This document shows positions 7,512 through 17,039 of a stretch of 21,730 nucleotides of DNA, piece after piece. Position 1 is the first letter of the stretch; the number at the start of each line of letters is the position of its first letter. A model generated the notes under the pieces. That model did not search any database. It was given only the letters and a program-made list of their open reading frames with translations, and was not told where the DNA came from. Location: the IMG/VR virus record IMGVR_UViG_3300010299_000076, positions 1-21,730 of that record; one strand, written 5' to 3'. Both the position numbers and the translations under genes were made by a program. The stretch comes from a virus.

Positions 7512-10500
7512 TCAAAATCTACAAATTCAACATCTAAAATATTAATGTTGATTGGTAAAACTTCTTTTATATCCTGCGTTATTTGTGTTTTCAGATCTTC
7601 CTTTAACTCACCATTAATAAGTGCAGCATTTTTTATATTAATTTTAATGCTGTTACTCTTATATCCAGGTGTACCCCATTCAAAAAAGTGCTTAATTATA
7701 TCAAGATTATTTCTTTGTCCACACGGCAAATGAAAAGTTAGCAGTGTGGGCGGAGATTTTTTCATATAAAGCAATCTAATATCGTTATTTGTTAGTGCCT
7801 TACTAAAAATATATGGTTGTTCTATTGATATATTAGATGCAAAGAATTTATTTGGTTGTTGTAAGTATTGTGACAGTGTAATTCCATTAAAAAACTGTGT
7901 CGCTCCAAAAACTATCGCACTTGTTAGTATATCTAACTGTTCAAATTTACCCTGTCCAATATTTACATCGTATTTTTTATTGCCATCAACAAAAACACTT
8001 ACATTTCCTTGAAGACCGTCAATTCTTATTGCAAAATGATGAGCGCCAGGTACAAAATTCTTTTTATAAAGTTGATAAGTATATGCTGTATAATCAAGAT
8101 TATTGTATTTGTTTGGTAATTTTAAATTAAATGTAATATAATCCGCACTACTACTATAATTTTGTTTTATATATTTAACATTAGTGAGATCGTTAATAGC
8201 TCCACTATACTTTGCGGGTGTATAAACAGTATTTACTATAGTACCTGTATTGCTATTAATTTTAGAAACGTATATTTGTTCATCTCCGTTAATAGATTGA
8301 AGTATTAGCGACTCTTTTCTTACATTCTCGTCATATTCGTAGTGATAACCGAGCGATACTCCGCTTAAGCTAGTTGAACTAAGTGAATTTTTAAGTGATG
8401 TGTTGTAGATTAACTGCCTATCACTATTATATTTTACTAATTTATACGATCCATATAATATATATATATTATCATCAATATCTATTACAAAATCGTTAAT
8501 ATTATCAAATCCTGTACTTGATGAAAGGGTCTTAAACATTGTAAAACTATCACCTGTTTTATAATTACTGTACACAAGCTGATTATCATTATAAAGCGTT
8601 ACAACTGCATCGTCTTTATAAGTGTATGTTTTTGACCCAATAAATCCTGTTATTTCACCATTAACGTACATAATAGTACTTGAAGCACTATTCAATATCT
8701 GTGTTGAAATTGTTTCAGTCAATGTATCGAAAAGTGTCACAGTGTACCTGTCACTATGTAACAGATATAATATATTATTATGTACAGTTGCGTCAATAAC
8801 ATCAATATTCAGTATTTGTTTATCAGTAATACTGCAGTTACTATCTAATTTATATATATCACCATTTGTAGTAATGGAAAAAAACGTATCTAGTGCGCCC
8901 TGATATGCAATAATATGAGAACCGCTCAGCGGAGTAGAATTAATTAAATTTAAATCACTATTATATGCATAAAGTGTTGATGCACTTTGAACTATTATTT
9001 GAGGAGTTACAGCCCTATCATTTATAACACCAAAGCCTATATTATTGTAATTTCCCAATATCTGATATCCATGTGGCTCATTCCAGTTGTTACTATTAAG
9101 CCAAAAAGATAATGTTACTTGAGAGTTAGCATTTATATCACTATAGTTTTCGACTACACTGTAATGCTTTCCATCACAATCGTATGTGTTGCTTGTATTT
9201 TCTTTAACATCACCATAGTAAGTAGTCCATTCTAATGAACTCAATATTAAAAATTTAGTATATGACTGTAATTTTTGCTCTATTCTCTTTTCACCTACAC
9301 GGTAATAGATGTATTCTTTATTTGGCTCAAAAACCACATCACTTTTTTTATCAAAAAAATCATATGTTAAGTTATTGGATTGGAGATATGTATTGACAAA
9401 ATCTACATAGTTGGGATGGTCACTATTTACCGCTTTTGCTGCATCAAGTGGAGTGATTTTATTATTATTATAATATCTATCTACCCATATATTGTTTATT
9501 TCTCCCGCAGAAAGCCACGTACATAGATATTGGCCATTTTTGCCTTGAGCGTAATTTTTTTCTGCAAAAATTTGATCTGAAGTATACGGAGAATCACCTG
9601 CATATGCTCCATTTGCAGCAATCGTCGTGTCATTTATGTTAATTTGTGTATAAGGATATAAACTTTCTGATGTTTTAAAAACACTGTAACTATCAGGTTG
9701 AGCAATATAATCGTTTGAATAAAAGGTATAATTTATATGTATAGAATCATTTCCCTTTTCTTGATCATTACCTGTAAAAAGTGCATTATATTGCCTGTTT
9801 GCAACACTTGGCTCACTATTGCGTAAATCTGTATAGTTTGATTTATTTGTGGTGTTTGTTAGTGTGTGTTGATTCTTTAAAATAATTGGCTTTGTCGGAA
9901 TACTATGATTTGATACGTTGTGATATTGAGATAAAAATAGTATGTTACTTTTTAAATCAAAAATAGAATTACTCTCATCTATTTTTAAAGCATTAATATC
10001 ATCTGTATCATATGTAGCCCACGATGTATTAATTTTTTGTATAGCCTTTGTTGGGTTGACGCGAATTTTAAACGAAAATCGACTAAAATTAAAATAACTG
10101 GTCGTGTTGCTGGCTGATAATAATTGTAATGCACTACTATCTTCACCTGATATTCCTAATATATATGTGCTGTTAATTTGCGGCTTTATAAAAAATATTT
10201 GCCCCGATGCTTCATCAAGTACATAATAAAACACCGTTTCATCAATATAATTAAATTTTAAATTATTGAATGTTTTATATTTTAGCGGATCTGATACAAA
10301 TGCAATTTGATTAGAAGTATTTGCTGCAAGATAGTAATCAGCATTATTATAGTTATAATTAATTCTTGCGTGTTTATTATCTAATATTTCTATGTTAAAG
10401 TATCGTTGTGCATCAAAAGAGATATTCTCTTTTGTTATCATTTGATGTGAGGTTAAAAATTCAAATGTTTCTGAATCTGTTTCACGATCATTATTAAAAT

Positions 10501-10807
10501 ATAAAAATTTTGTTTCACCGTCTATCTCGCCGTTTAGTGAGATAGCTAAATAAGTAGCAATTGTTCTTTTTTTCTGTTCCTCTAATATGTTTAGTGCGAA
10601 AACATCTTCTGATAGGGTATTATTAGAAAGAATTATTGAGCTGTAATTGTTTGAACGGATATCACATACATTATAAAATCCTGGATGTAAAAACGCATTA
10701 ATACCTTCAACTGTTATTAATTTATCGCCTATAATCGAAAAATCAGTATCAGTCTGGTATTCACAGCTTAAGCTGCGAGTAAAATTAGCATAATCGAGGA
10801 CCTGCAT
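7508..10807 (-). CDS. Large tail/baseplate structural protein with LamG-like domain interrupted by a propeller
   Basis: A 1099-residue protein. Residues 1-250 begin MQVLDYANF and are beta-rich. A LamG/concanavalin-like fold appears split: its first strands at about 560-600 (SQVTLSFWLNSNNW) and its second part at about 888-1015 (HHFAIRIDGLQGNVSVFVDG..., then SIEQPYIFSKALTNNDIRLLY). Between them, about 605-870, lie propeller-like repeats (ITTNGDIYKLD, VNGEITGFIGSKTYTY, DIDDNIYILYGSYKLVKYN). The last 80 residues (1020-1099) form a separate end domain with NSIKINIKNAALINGELKED and a terminal ILDVEFVDF strand, as seen in some T4-like virion proteins. No signal peptide is visible. It lies between a small fibre-assembly type gene and the NHL-type protein. 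It is probably a tail-surface, carbohydrate-binding component; the exact role is unknown. Confidence 0.68.
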   Translation of the reverse strand: MQVLDYANFTRSLSCEYQTDTDFSIIGDKLITVEGINAFLHPGFYNVCDIRSNNYSSIILSNNTLSEDVFALNILEEQKKRTIATYLAISLNGEIDGETKFLYFNNDRETDSETFEFLTSHQMITKENISFDAQRYFNIEILDNKHARINYNYNNADYYLAANTSNQIAFVSDPLKYKTFNNLKFNYIDETVFYYVLDEASGQIFFIKPQINSTYILGISGEDSSALQLLSASNTTSYFNFSRFSFKIRVNPTKAIQKINTSWATYDTDDINALKIDESNSIFDLKSNILFLSQYHNVSNHSIPTKPIILKNQHTLTNTTNKSNYTDLRNSEPSVANRQYNALFTGNDQEKGNDSIHINYTFYSNDYIAQPDSYSVFKTSESLYPYTQININDTTIAANGAYAGDSPYTSDQIFAEKNYAQGKNGQYLCTWLSAGEINNIWVDRYYNNNKITPLDAAKAVNSDHPNYVDFVNTYLQSNNLTYDFFDKKSDVVFEPNKEYIYYRVGEKRIEQKLQSYTKFLILSSLEWTTYYGDVKENTSNTYDCDGKHYSVVENYSDINANSQVTLSFWLNSNNWNEPHGYQILGNYNNIGFGVINDRAVTPQIIVQSASTLYAYNSDLNLINSTPLSGSHIIAYQGALDTFFSITTNGDIYKLDSNCSITDKQILNIDVIDATVHNNILYLLHSDRYTVTLFDTLTETISTQILNSASSTIMYVNGEITGFIGSKTYTYKDDAVVTLYNDNQLVYSNYKTGDSFTMFKTLSSSTGFDNINDFVIDIDDNIYILYGSYKLVKYNSDRQLIYNTSLKNSLSSTSLSGVSLGYHYEYDENVRKESLILQSINGDEQIYVSKINSNTGTIVNTVYTPAKYSGAINDLTNVKYIKQNYSSSADYITFNLKLPNKYNNLDYTAYTYQLYKKNFVPGAHHFAIRIDGLQGNVSVFVDGNKKYDVNIGQGKFEQLDILTSAIVFGATQFFNGITLSQYLQQPNKFFASNISIEQPYIFSKALTNNDIRLLYMKKSPPTLLTFHLPCGQRNNLDIIKHFFEWGTPGYKSNSIKINIKNAALINGELKEDLKTQITQDIKEVLPININILDVEFVDFD

Positions 10808-10812
10808 GCTTA

Positions 10813-10819
10813 TATTTAA
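10813..10819 (-). promoter_or_regulatory. NTAAATA motif (TTAAATA) before the 1099-residue gene
   Basis: Minus-strand order is CTTAAATA, TAAGC, ATG. The motif overlaps the TAA stop of the 141-residue gene and has the common 5-base spacer. Confidence 0.5.
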
Positions 10820-11241
10820 GCATTATTTAAAACATCAGGCCACAGTTCTTTTAATTTTTGAATATTCGATGGCAATTTTGTCTTTGTTATATCGCGCAAT
10901 TTGTTTTTCTTCGCAACAATTTTTTTCTGCTCCTTTACATCGCCTGATTCAAGAGCTCTGATAAAATCTCTATCAAGTGCACTCATTATAGGTGCGCGTG
11001 CTACCCTAAATTGATTTCGCTTTAGCTCTTTAGCTTTTTTTATGTCGATCTTTACACTACCATTTGATAGTGTCCAACAGTTGCGAAAAAAAGGATCTGG
11101 CAATTTTTCATTATCGATAATATACCACTCACATCCCTCTGGCACGTCTTTTTTGCCAAGATCTTCCAATGTGCCCCTCCATTCCGGTGAAGGCATGAGA
11201 GTTGCAACAGTTCCTTTATAATTATATACAATAATTTTCAT
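10816..11241 (-). CDS. Small tail-fibre-associated protein, possible fibre assembly factor
   Basis: A 141-residue protein directly after the repeat fibre gene (two-base gap). Residues 17-43 (PSPEWRGTLEDLGKKDVPEGC.WYIID) and 88-120 (ALDRDFIRALESGD...IVAKKNKLRDIT), ending with LKELWPDVL, match a pattern I know from small proteins next to phage tail-fibre genes, often annotated as hypothetical or fibre assembly. The second half is charged and helical. The chaperone role is inferred from position and size, not from a catalytic or binding motif. It has no NTAAATA motif, so it is probably co-translated with the fibre. Confidence 0.6.
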   Translation of the reverse strand: MKIIVYNYKGTVATLMPSPEWRGTLEDLGKKDVPEGCEWYIIDNEKLPDPFFRNCWTLSNGSVKIDIKKAKELKRNQFRVARAPIMSALDRDFIRALESGDVKEQKKIVAKKNKLRDITKTKLPSNIQKLKELWPDVLNNA

Positions 11242-11243
11242 AA

Positions 11244-12134
11244 TTAATATCCAAATGCTACGATGTGTACACTTTCGACAGGTCTATTACTTCCATTTTC
11301 ATATTCTGTCTCTACGATTACGTGATCCGTACTAACTTTCGAAGGATTTACACCAACGAAAATACCTACATTCGGTGGTTCTCCCGAATATAGAGCGTCA
11401 CCTGCATTTCCCACCACAACATAATTAACCGTGTCAAATGACTGCGCCCAGTTAATTCGAAACATACCTTGACCCTCCACAGCAACACTACTCACATTAA
11501 AGCTTGCACTTATTCCAGCTGTTCCTGTTGTTCCTCGACCATTAAAGCGTACCCATGCTTTTGCAACCTGTGGGCCGTAAAATGTACCAGCGCTAAGTAC
11601 ACTTGCTGTTAAATTTCCAGTAACTGTTCCACCAGTAAGTGGAAGATAAGCACCGTCTCCAACTAAATTATCGACATATTGTTTTGTAACAGCTTCGAGT
11701 GCACTTACTGGATCGCCTGAAAGTGATAAAGGACCAACTAGTGCGCCACCACTAAGTGATAAAAAATTATTATCAACATATCCCTTTGCGGCAGCCTCAT
11801 AATCATCAACTGGCGTTACGGTATATAATGATAATGGACCGGTCATCGTGCCACCTGCTAGAGGTACAAATCCATCTACATATCCTTTTGCAGCAGCTTC
11901 ATAATCGTCGCTTGGTGTTACAGTATATAGAGACAGCGGCCCTGTCATTGTGTCGCCTGTTTCTTTTATAAAATTATATTCCGCACTTGCACTTGTATAT
12001 AGTGTTTCAAAAGTCACTTTTTTAGTGTAACCATCTCCACCCACTTGATCAAGCATAAAGACATCAGTGTTATTCAAGGATATTGCAGGAGGCAAATCGT
12101 CTATTGATATAGGAATATAAATGCTTTCAGGCAT
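11244..12134 (-). CDS. Short tail fibre with GGTMTGPL repeats
   Basis: A 296-residue tail fibre. Residues about 57-175 hold four copies of the tail-fibre shaft repeat (GGTMTGPLSLYTVTP..DYEAAAKGYVD and variants such as GGTVTGNL). The C-terminal 100 residues begin KAWVRFNGRG and continue ASFNVSSVAVEGQGMFRINWAQSF, the common phage fibre tip module. The N-terminal 45 residues (IPISIDDLPPAISLNNTDVFMLDQ) probably attach to the baseplate or another fibre. CATAAATA lies five bases before the ATG, and the next gene is the small putative assembly factor, a usual fibre plus helper pair. Confidence 0.85.
   Translation of the reverse strand: MPESIYIPISIDDLPPAISLNNTDVFMLDQVGGDGYTKKVTFETLYTSASAEYNFIKETGDTMTGPLSLYTVTPSDDYEAAAKGYVDGFVPLAGGTMTGPLSLYTVTPVDDYEAAAKGYVDNNFLSLSGGALVGPLSLSGDPVSALEAVTKQYVDNLVGDGAYLPLTGGTVTGNLTASVLSAGTFYGPQVAKAWVRFNGRGTTGTAGISASFNVSSVAVEGQGMFRINWAQSFDTVNYVVVGNAGDALYSGEPPNVGIFVGVNPSKVSTDHVIVETEYENGSNRPVESVHIVAFGY
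11610..11966 (-). repeat. Four tail-fibre shaft repeats in the 296-residue fibre
   Basis: Cores in order are GDTMTGPL, GGTMTGPL, GGALVGPL and GGTVTGNL, the first three each followed about 20 residues later by AAAKGYVD, AAAKGYVD and AVTKQYVD. The first two units are nearly identical in protein (both LSLYTVTP.DDYEAAAKGYVD), suggesting recent duplication, though their DNA differs at many third positions. Confidence 0.85.
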
Positions 12135-12139
12135 AATTA

Positions 12140-12146
12140 TATTTAT
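12140..12146 (-). promoter_or_regulatory. NTAAATA motif (ATAAATA) before the short fibre
   Basis: Minus-strand order is CATAAATA, TAATT, ATG. The TAA inside the motif is also the stop codon of the 216-residue gene. Confidence 0.55.
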
Positions 12147-12793
12147 GTGGTTGGTTGTGGAACTATAACACCGCCCTGTTTTGGTGCGATTAAGAAATTA
12201 CTTAGTGTCTTTACACCAATTGCTGTAATATTTTGTGTTACTGTTTCTGCAGAAGTAATAGGTGGAAATTGAGTGCGACTTAATAACATATTAAAAGCGC
12301 TCCCATCTTTTGTTGTTGCAACGGCAAATATATCGTTCGTTGATACAGGAACTATTTGAGTTGTATTGTAGTGAATGTATTGAATGCTATCGTAGTAAGA
12401 GCTTTGCAGTAGGTTAATTGGAATATTAAATATACCTTTTCTATTTGATGTGTAGGTTAGCGCAAACGATGCTGTAATACTATCACTATAAGTGTTTCCT
12501 GTTTTTTGATATTCGTGTGAAAAAGTTTGCGGTGTGCTGTAAACCTTTCCTGTATTAGCGACTTTGATTATATCGTAATTTACAAGAGAGACGTTGACAT
12601 TTAGCGAGCTACTATACGTGCTTCCATCGCCAAAAACACCCTCAACAACAATAACGGGGTCATTTTCCTCATCAACACTCGTTAAATCAAAAACAACTAC
12701 ATCACCATCACGTATATCAATTGACGGATAATTAATTGTGTAGTCGCCTGCTGATCTATTAGCGGAAAAGTCTACTGTAATTGTATTGCTCAT
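12143..12793 (-). CDS. Hypothetical beta-rich virion protein
   Basis: A 216-residue protein whose ATG overlaps the stop of the 982-residue gene (TAATG), implying coupled translation. It is rich in Thr, Ser, Val and Asn with alternating hydrophobic strands (TITVDFSANRSAGDYTINY, DGDVVVFDLTSV) and no signal peptide, membrane helix or cysteine. I do not recognise a family. Its place between a large structural protein and a fibre suggests a small baseplate or fibre-linking component; this is inference. Confidence 0.6.
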   Translation of the reverse strand: MSNTITVDFSANRSAGDYTINYPSIDIRDGDVVVFDLTSVDEENDPVIVVEGVFGDGSTYSSSLNVNVSLVNYDIIKVANTGKVYSTPQTFSHEYQKTGNTYSDSITASFALTYTSNRKGIFNIPINLLQSSYYDSIQYIHYNTTQIVPVSTNDIFAVATTKDGSAFNMLLSRTQFPPITSAETVTQNITAIGVKTLSNFLIAPKQGGVIVPQPTT

Positions 12794-15741
12794 TAGTTAA
12801 AAAAGACAAAATTGTTATTTTGAATTGCCGTGGTTTGTGTTGTGCTGAGATATGTAAAGTCACTGAGAGCGCTTAACGGGTAATAAAAATTGTATGTAAT
12901 TGGCGTTGTACTTTGTTTGTATACAGCAATCTGATCTGAATCGATTATAACAGTGTCATTATAATAATTAAACCAAATAGAAAAAGTATAACACATGTTA
13001 TTTAAATCAGTACCCGTCCATAACAAATTAAATTTATCGTTATATTCTGCATACGATATTCTTACATCATCTATACCCAATATATTCACACCTGTAAGGC
13101 CGCTAGCAAAAGTTGCTGTAAGTGAATCTGTAATTGTAAGTGGATATTTTTGCTCAAGTGTGTTATTATTTGTGTTATACTTATAAATTTTTGGAATAAA
13201 TGTTTTAACATTACTTGCAGAAAGCGTACTCAATAATGTAATAGTGCTAAACCACACATCACTTGTCTCTTCAATTAAAAATTGATTAGATCTTCTTGAG
13301 AAATTAGATGGAACATGTTCAATATAATTATTTCTCGTACCAGGTTTAGTAAATGCTCCTGCATTATTGATAAGTATTTTATCAAATACTGTATAATTTG
13401 TAGTATTAATAATAATTGAATCAAAGTAAACATTTGCTGTTAGAATATTATTGCTGTAAAGTTCATCTTTAACTGCTTGCGGATATTTTGAGAATGTTGC
13501 CGATAATGACGCTGATAACGTGCCTACTGTATTTGTCGCTACATTTTTTACAAGTAATATACCCTCCATTCTATTAATTTCGTTAATAGTATCATCACCT
13601 GTTAGTGTTTCTGTAGCGAGTACTGTTACACAATCATCATTAACCGCATCAATATAATTTGTAATAGCACTGCCATAATAATTATCTGGCGCAACTGTGC
13701 ACTTCAAATTAAATAATCTGCCATCAAATAAACGGGAATTACTACTGGATAGTGTTACAAATGCAGTAAAATCGCCACTTAATTTGGCAGGTGTCATTGA
13801 ATATGTCGCGCTAATAGCTGCATCACATAATGTATTATAATAAACAGGTGTATCTACGCTCCACAAATTACTATCTGATGAAAAATCAAGAATTGTTTCA
13901 TCACCTGCTGTAAAAAAACCACCATCACGTATTATGCATTTATATGATGTTTGTATAGTACAATCAATATATGGTATAAATTCTCTAAAGTATATTGTAT
14001 AAAAAGAACTCGACAGAGTAAACATATTCGCACTTGTGGTGGTATATCCTGTGCTGTACGAGCCTTCACCTGGCGGAAATAATTCGACTGTTTGTGAAGT
14101 TAATCCCGTCCGAATAGATCCATCATAGTTAGTACCTGTCGTAGAATAATTAAACGAGTAAGATTCGTAAGGATCAAAAAAACTGTAACCATCAATAACT
14201 ATACACTGCCCCTGAAACACATTACTATTCGTTTGTGTTTTATTATATCGCTGAATTTGCTTTATAACACCATATTCATTTCCATAAACATCTTGAGCAT
14301 AGCTTGAAAAAGAGCCGCGATCAAAAACGCGCATAAGATGCGGATCAAATGATGATAAATTTATTTTTGTTGTATTTGTATAGAGTGGTTCTGAAAAATA
14401 AGCAAAATAGTTCTGAAAGTGGTCATTATTTATAATCTGACCATACGCTATCCCCTTATCAATTTTATTAACATTAACACCTCCATCTATAATATGAATG
14501 AGTGGATATTCAAAATTGCCATTATAAAAATTTGATACGTTACCGTAAATTGCAGGATCTGGAAATATGTATATTTTATCTGGTTCAATCAGATCTTTAT
14601 CAACTATGTAGTGGCTTTTGGCGTTATTAAACTGTATTATACTTCTCTTAGATGGCTTAAAAAATAGACCAATTTGCTGAAGAGATATTAACTGATCCTC
14701 GGGTATAGATGCGGTTGTTACAAATCGCTTATTAAGTAAATTTCCACTTGGATTAGCTGCTTTAAATAGGCTTCCAGATACAAACTGATTTATGCTATTT
14801 GATGATAAAAAATAAAAATCAGCACCTATATATTTTTCAATTAATTGTTTTTTGAGAGATTGAGTCCCTGAAAGTTCATTAATAAAGCTATCTATATTCT
14901 GTTGCAAACTTTGTACGTCACATGCTTCAGTTTGTGCTTTATCTATAAGCAGTTTGGGATTTATTTTTAGCCCCTCACCTATTTCTTTTAAGTAGAATGA
15001 ACTAGTAGCAACTTGATTTAAAATAGTATTGTCAAAATCAAGAAATAAAGAAGCAGAAATAGGATTTGTGTTACTTGTTAAATATTTTTTTCTCTTTTCA
15101 TTTTCAATACCTAACGTTTGTGGTGAAATTTCCTGCTCTACATCGAAATAATCATTATATTCATCGTAGTACTCTACAATATTAATACTTAATGCGCTTG
15201 CAACATGATTTAACGTGCCCTGTACTTGCACATCTGTTGAAATATTAATATAGTCGGTAATGATCTGAAAAACCGCTCTTTCAATCGAGAAAGCCGATCC
15301 TTTAACCTTTATTTCTTGCACACGGTTTTTTAAACTATCACGCTTTTTTGCATAAAATAAGCAAATTTCTTTTAGTTTTTGCGCATAAAATGGTACTGCT
15401 ATTGATAAATCTGACGGATTATCATAATCAAGATTAGAAAGAAAACGTCTTTCTTCAGCGGTTGTATAGTTAAATGCAACATCCTTTAGCAATTCAATAT
15501 ATCTTGTTTTTATTTCATCTTCTGCTTCTGATACTTCAAGATTTTTTAAACGATGCCAGTCATGTATATACTGATTGTACGAAACAGTGAACAATTCAGG
15601 AGTGGTTGTAAGTTTTGCATGTTTAAGAAATTCAAAAAATGTAAATGGTGTAAAGTTATCCAATGCAGTAGATGTATTGGATGAGCTTGTAATGGATTGA
15701 TCAATGTCGATCGAACCAGCACTAAAAACATTGTTTGACAT
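12793..15741 (-). CDS. Large virion structural protein, probably baseplate or tail
   Basis: A 982-residue protein, first gene of the minus-strand tail run. Residues 30-170 are helical and charged (TFFEFLKHAKLTTTPELFTVSYNQ..., TRYIELLKDVAFNYTTAEERRFLSNLDY, YAQKLKEICLFYAKKRDSLKNR), resembling N-termini of large structural proteins of T4-like aquatic phages. The rest is beta-rich with many Ser, Thr, Asn and Tyr residues. No enzyme motif, signal peptide or membrane segment is visible. CATAAATA lies six bases before the ATG, in the divergent region shared with the plus-strand run. As the leading gene of a tail-fibre operon it may join the fibres to the baseplate, but this is inference from order and size. 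Confidence 0.62.
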   Translation of the reverse strand: MSNNVFSAGSIDIDQSITSSSNTSTALDNFTPFTFFEFLKHAKLTTTPELFTVSYNQYIHDWHRLKNLEVSEAEDEIKTRYIELLKDVAFNYTTAEERRFLSNLDYDNPSDLSIAVPFYAQKLKEICLFYAKKRDSLKNRVQEIKVKGSAFSIERAVFQIITDYINISTDVQVQGTLNHVASALSINIVEYYDEYNDYFDVEQEISPQTLGIENEKRKKYLTSNTNPISASLFLDFDNTILNQVATSSFYLKEIGEGLKINPKLLIDKAQTEACDVQSLQQNIDSFINELSGTQSLKKQLIEKYIGADFYFLSSNSINQFVSGSLFKAANPSGNLLNKRFVTTASIPEDQLISLQQIGLFFKPSKRSIIQFNNAKSHYIVDKDLIEPDKIYIFPDPAIYGNVSNFYNGNFEYPLIHIIDGGVNVNKIDKGIAYGQIINNDHFQNYFAYFSEPLYTNTTKINLSSFDPHLMRVFDRGSFSSYAQDVYGNEYGVIKQIQRYNKTQTNSNVFQGQCIVIDGYSFFDPYESYSFNYSTTGTNYDGSIRTGLTSQTVELFPPGEGSYSTGYTTTSANMFTLSSSFYTIYFREFIPYIDCTIQTSYKCIIRDGGFFTAGDETILDFSSDSNLWSVDTPVYYNTLCDAAISATYSMTPAKLSGDFTAFVTLSSSNSRLFDGRLFNLKCTVAPDNYYGSAITNYIDAVNDDCVTVLATETLTGDDTINEINRMEGILLVKNVATNTVGTLSASLSATFSKYPQAVKDELYSNNILTANVYFDSIIINTTNYTVFDKILINNAGAFTKPGTRNNYIEHVPSNFSRRSNQFLIEETSDVWFSTITLLSTLSASNVKTFIPKIYKYNTNNNTLEQKYPLTITDSLTATFASGLTGVNILGIDDVRISYAEYNDKFNLLWTGTDLNNMCYTFSIWFNYYNDTVIIDSDQIAVYKQSTTPITYNFYYPLSALSDFTYLSTTQTTAIQNNNFVFFN

Positions 15742-15787
15742 TGATATTATTTATGTAGAGTGCTTATAAAGTGACATAAATAAGTGT
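15742..15787. promoter_or_regulatory. Divergent late-type promoter region
   Basis: The 46 bases between two divergent starts contain one ATAAATA on each strand: minus at 15754-15748 (CATAAATA, 6-base spacer, ATG at 15741) and plus at 15776-15782 (CATAAATA, AGTGT, ATG at 15788). Both are extended by the same C. Because transcription must diverge here, this is the best place to read the motif as a T4/cyanophage-type late promoter. No -35-like element or Shine-Dalgarno sequence is seen. Confidence 0.6.
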
Positions 15788-16216
15788 ATGGTGAGTTTTG
15801 AAGAATTTTTCTACGAGCAGACATTTGATCGTCAGTCATTTACTGCTGCAAATACCCCCGGATATAATAATTCTAGTCATATTCGTGATAATAGACTGAC
15901 CAATCCAACGGGCAATAGAACTGGCAGCAAAAATAATCCCGGTGCTACTAACACAGTCTCGCAGAGCAATATTAACACATCTACACAAACAAAAAATAAA
16001 ATAGATAGAGTGACACAAAATCCAGCATCTGAAGAAATTTTAGGTGATATGGATATACAAGAAATTCAAAATACAAACGGAATTGATCTCAATGGAATTA
16101 ATGACAATGAACCTGTTCAAGTCAATTCTAAACTTCCAGTAGCTGTTGTACGTACTCTAAATCCGGCTAATAATCAGCCGGTCTATAAGCTTATACATTA
16201 TAAATCTGTACAATGA
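15788..16216 (+). CDS. Hypothetical protein, Asn/Thr-rich, in the neck gene run
   Basis: A 142-residue protein beginning MVSFEEFFYEQTFDRQSF. Residues 20-90 are low-complexity and rich in Asn, Thr, Gln and Ser, likely disordered; the last 30 residues (KLPVAVVRTLNPANNQPVYKLIHY) look folded. Its last four bases overlap the start of the gp14-like gene (ATGA), so the two are probably made together. No known domain is visible. A small neck or virion protein is possible from context only. Confidence 0.6.
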   Translation: MVSFEEFFYEQTFDRQSFTAANTPGYNNSSHIRDNRLTNPTGNRTGSKNNPGATNTVSQSNINTSTQTKNKIDRVTQNPASEEILGDMDIQEIQNTNGIDLNGINDNEPVQVNSKLPVAVVRTLNPANNQPVYKLIHYKSVQ

Positions 16217-17010
16217 GTTCTTATTACCAAGTTCAAACGTACCCTGTTCCAGGATGCGGTAGTAATTATTATTCCGGTGCTAATAATAATAATTTGGATT
16301 GTACTGTAAATGTAAATGATAACAACACACTTAATTCGGAAAAAGAGCTTATCTCGAATACTATCTTAGAAGCAATTAACAGGTATGGTATACCTGTAAG
16401 TTATTATGTTCATACATATAATCTTTCAAGCGCTGATAACATATATGGAGAAGATCCAACAAGTACGTTTTTTGGTCCGACCAATGTAATAATGTATATT
16501 CAACTTGATGAATCTTCTGTTACTTTAAAGCGGTTTGGATTCGATAGTGGAGACGAACTGACCGCATACGTGCACATCAGTGCATATCAAAACACATTCT
16601 CACCACTTTCAGTTTACCCCACACTAGCACAAGCTGTGGAACCTAAAGCTGGCGATGTATTTCAACTAACACAATACGGTGTGGATAGGCCGGGCGATAG
16701 AAATGGTAAGTTTTTTGAGATTACTGAGCGTGTTGATCAAGATATAAGTAATAATTTAAATATACTCGGTGGACATTATATGTGGAAGTTGAGAGCACGT
16801 CGTATGGATTATAGTTTCGAGCCTGGCCTTTCAGGGGAAGCAGGAAAAGATCAAGTATTTGAAAATTTATTTAACGGTCTTTTAAGTGGCGGCCAACAGG
16901 CAGAATCTGATTCAAAAGCATATCCTGGAGATATTGATGAAATTAGTGCGCAAACAGTTTTTGATCAAAGTATTTATAACACTGGAATTTATGGAGATTA
17001 TGACTATTGA
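16213..17010 (+). CDS. Neck/head-closure protein, T4 gp14-like
   Basis: A 265-residue protein, close to the roughly 256 residues of T4 gp14, which closes the head after packaging and joins the tail. Shared features are ISNTILEAINRYGIPVSYYVHTY at 47-69 (family: a helix, then G-x-x-x-YY), the IYGEDPTSTF block at 77-86, MYIQ...KRFGFDSGDELTAYV at 94-120, and KAGDVFQL followed by GKFFEITERV at 145-174, the family's EGDLIYFP...LFEI pattern. The N-terminal 40 residues and the Asp/Tyr-rich tail are specific to this protein. It overlaps the preceding gene by 4 bases. T4 also keeps gene 14 on the same side of the genome as terminase gene 17. Assignment is by pattern memory, not by search. Confidence 0.72.
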   Translation: MSSYYQVQTYPVPGCGSNYYSGANNNNLDCTVNVNDNNTLNSEKELISNTILEAINRYGIPVSYYVHTYNLSSADNIYGEDPTSTFFGPTNVIMYIQLDESSVTLKRFGFDSGDELTAYVHISAYQNTFSPLSVYPTLAQAVEPKAGDVFQLTQYGVDRPGDRNGKFFEITERVDQDISNNLNILGGHYMWKLRARRMDYSFEPGLSGEAGKDQVFENLFNGLLSGGQQAESDSKAYPGDIDEISAQTVFDQSIYNTGIYGDYDY

Positions 17011-17039
17011 TTTCTGTAATGTATAGAATATATTTTTAA

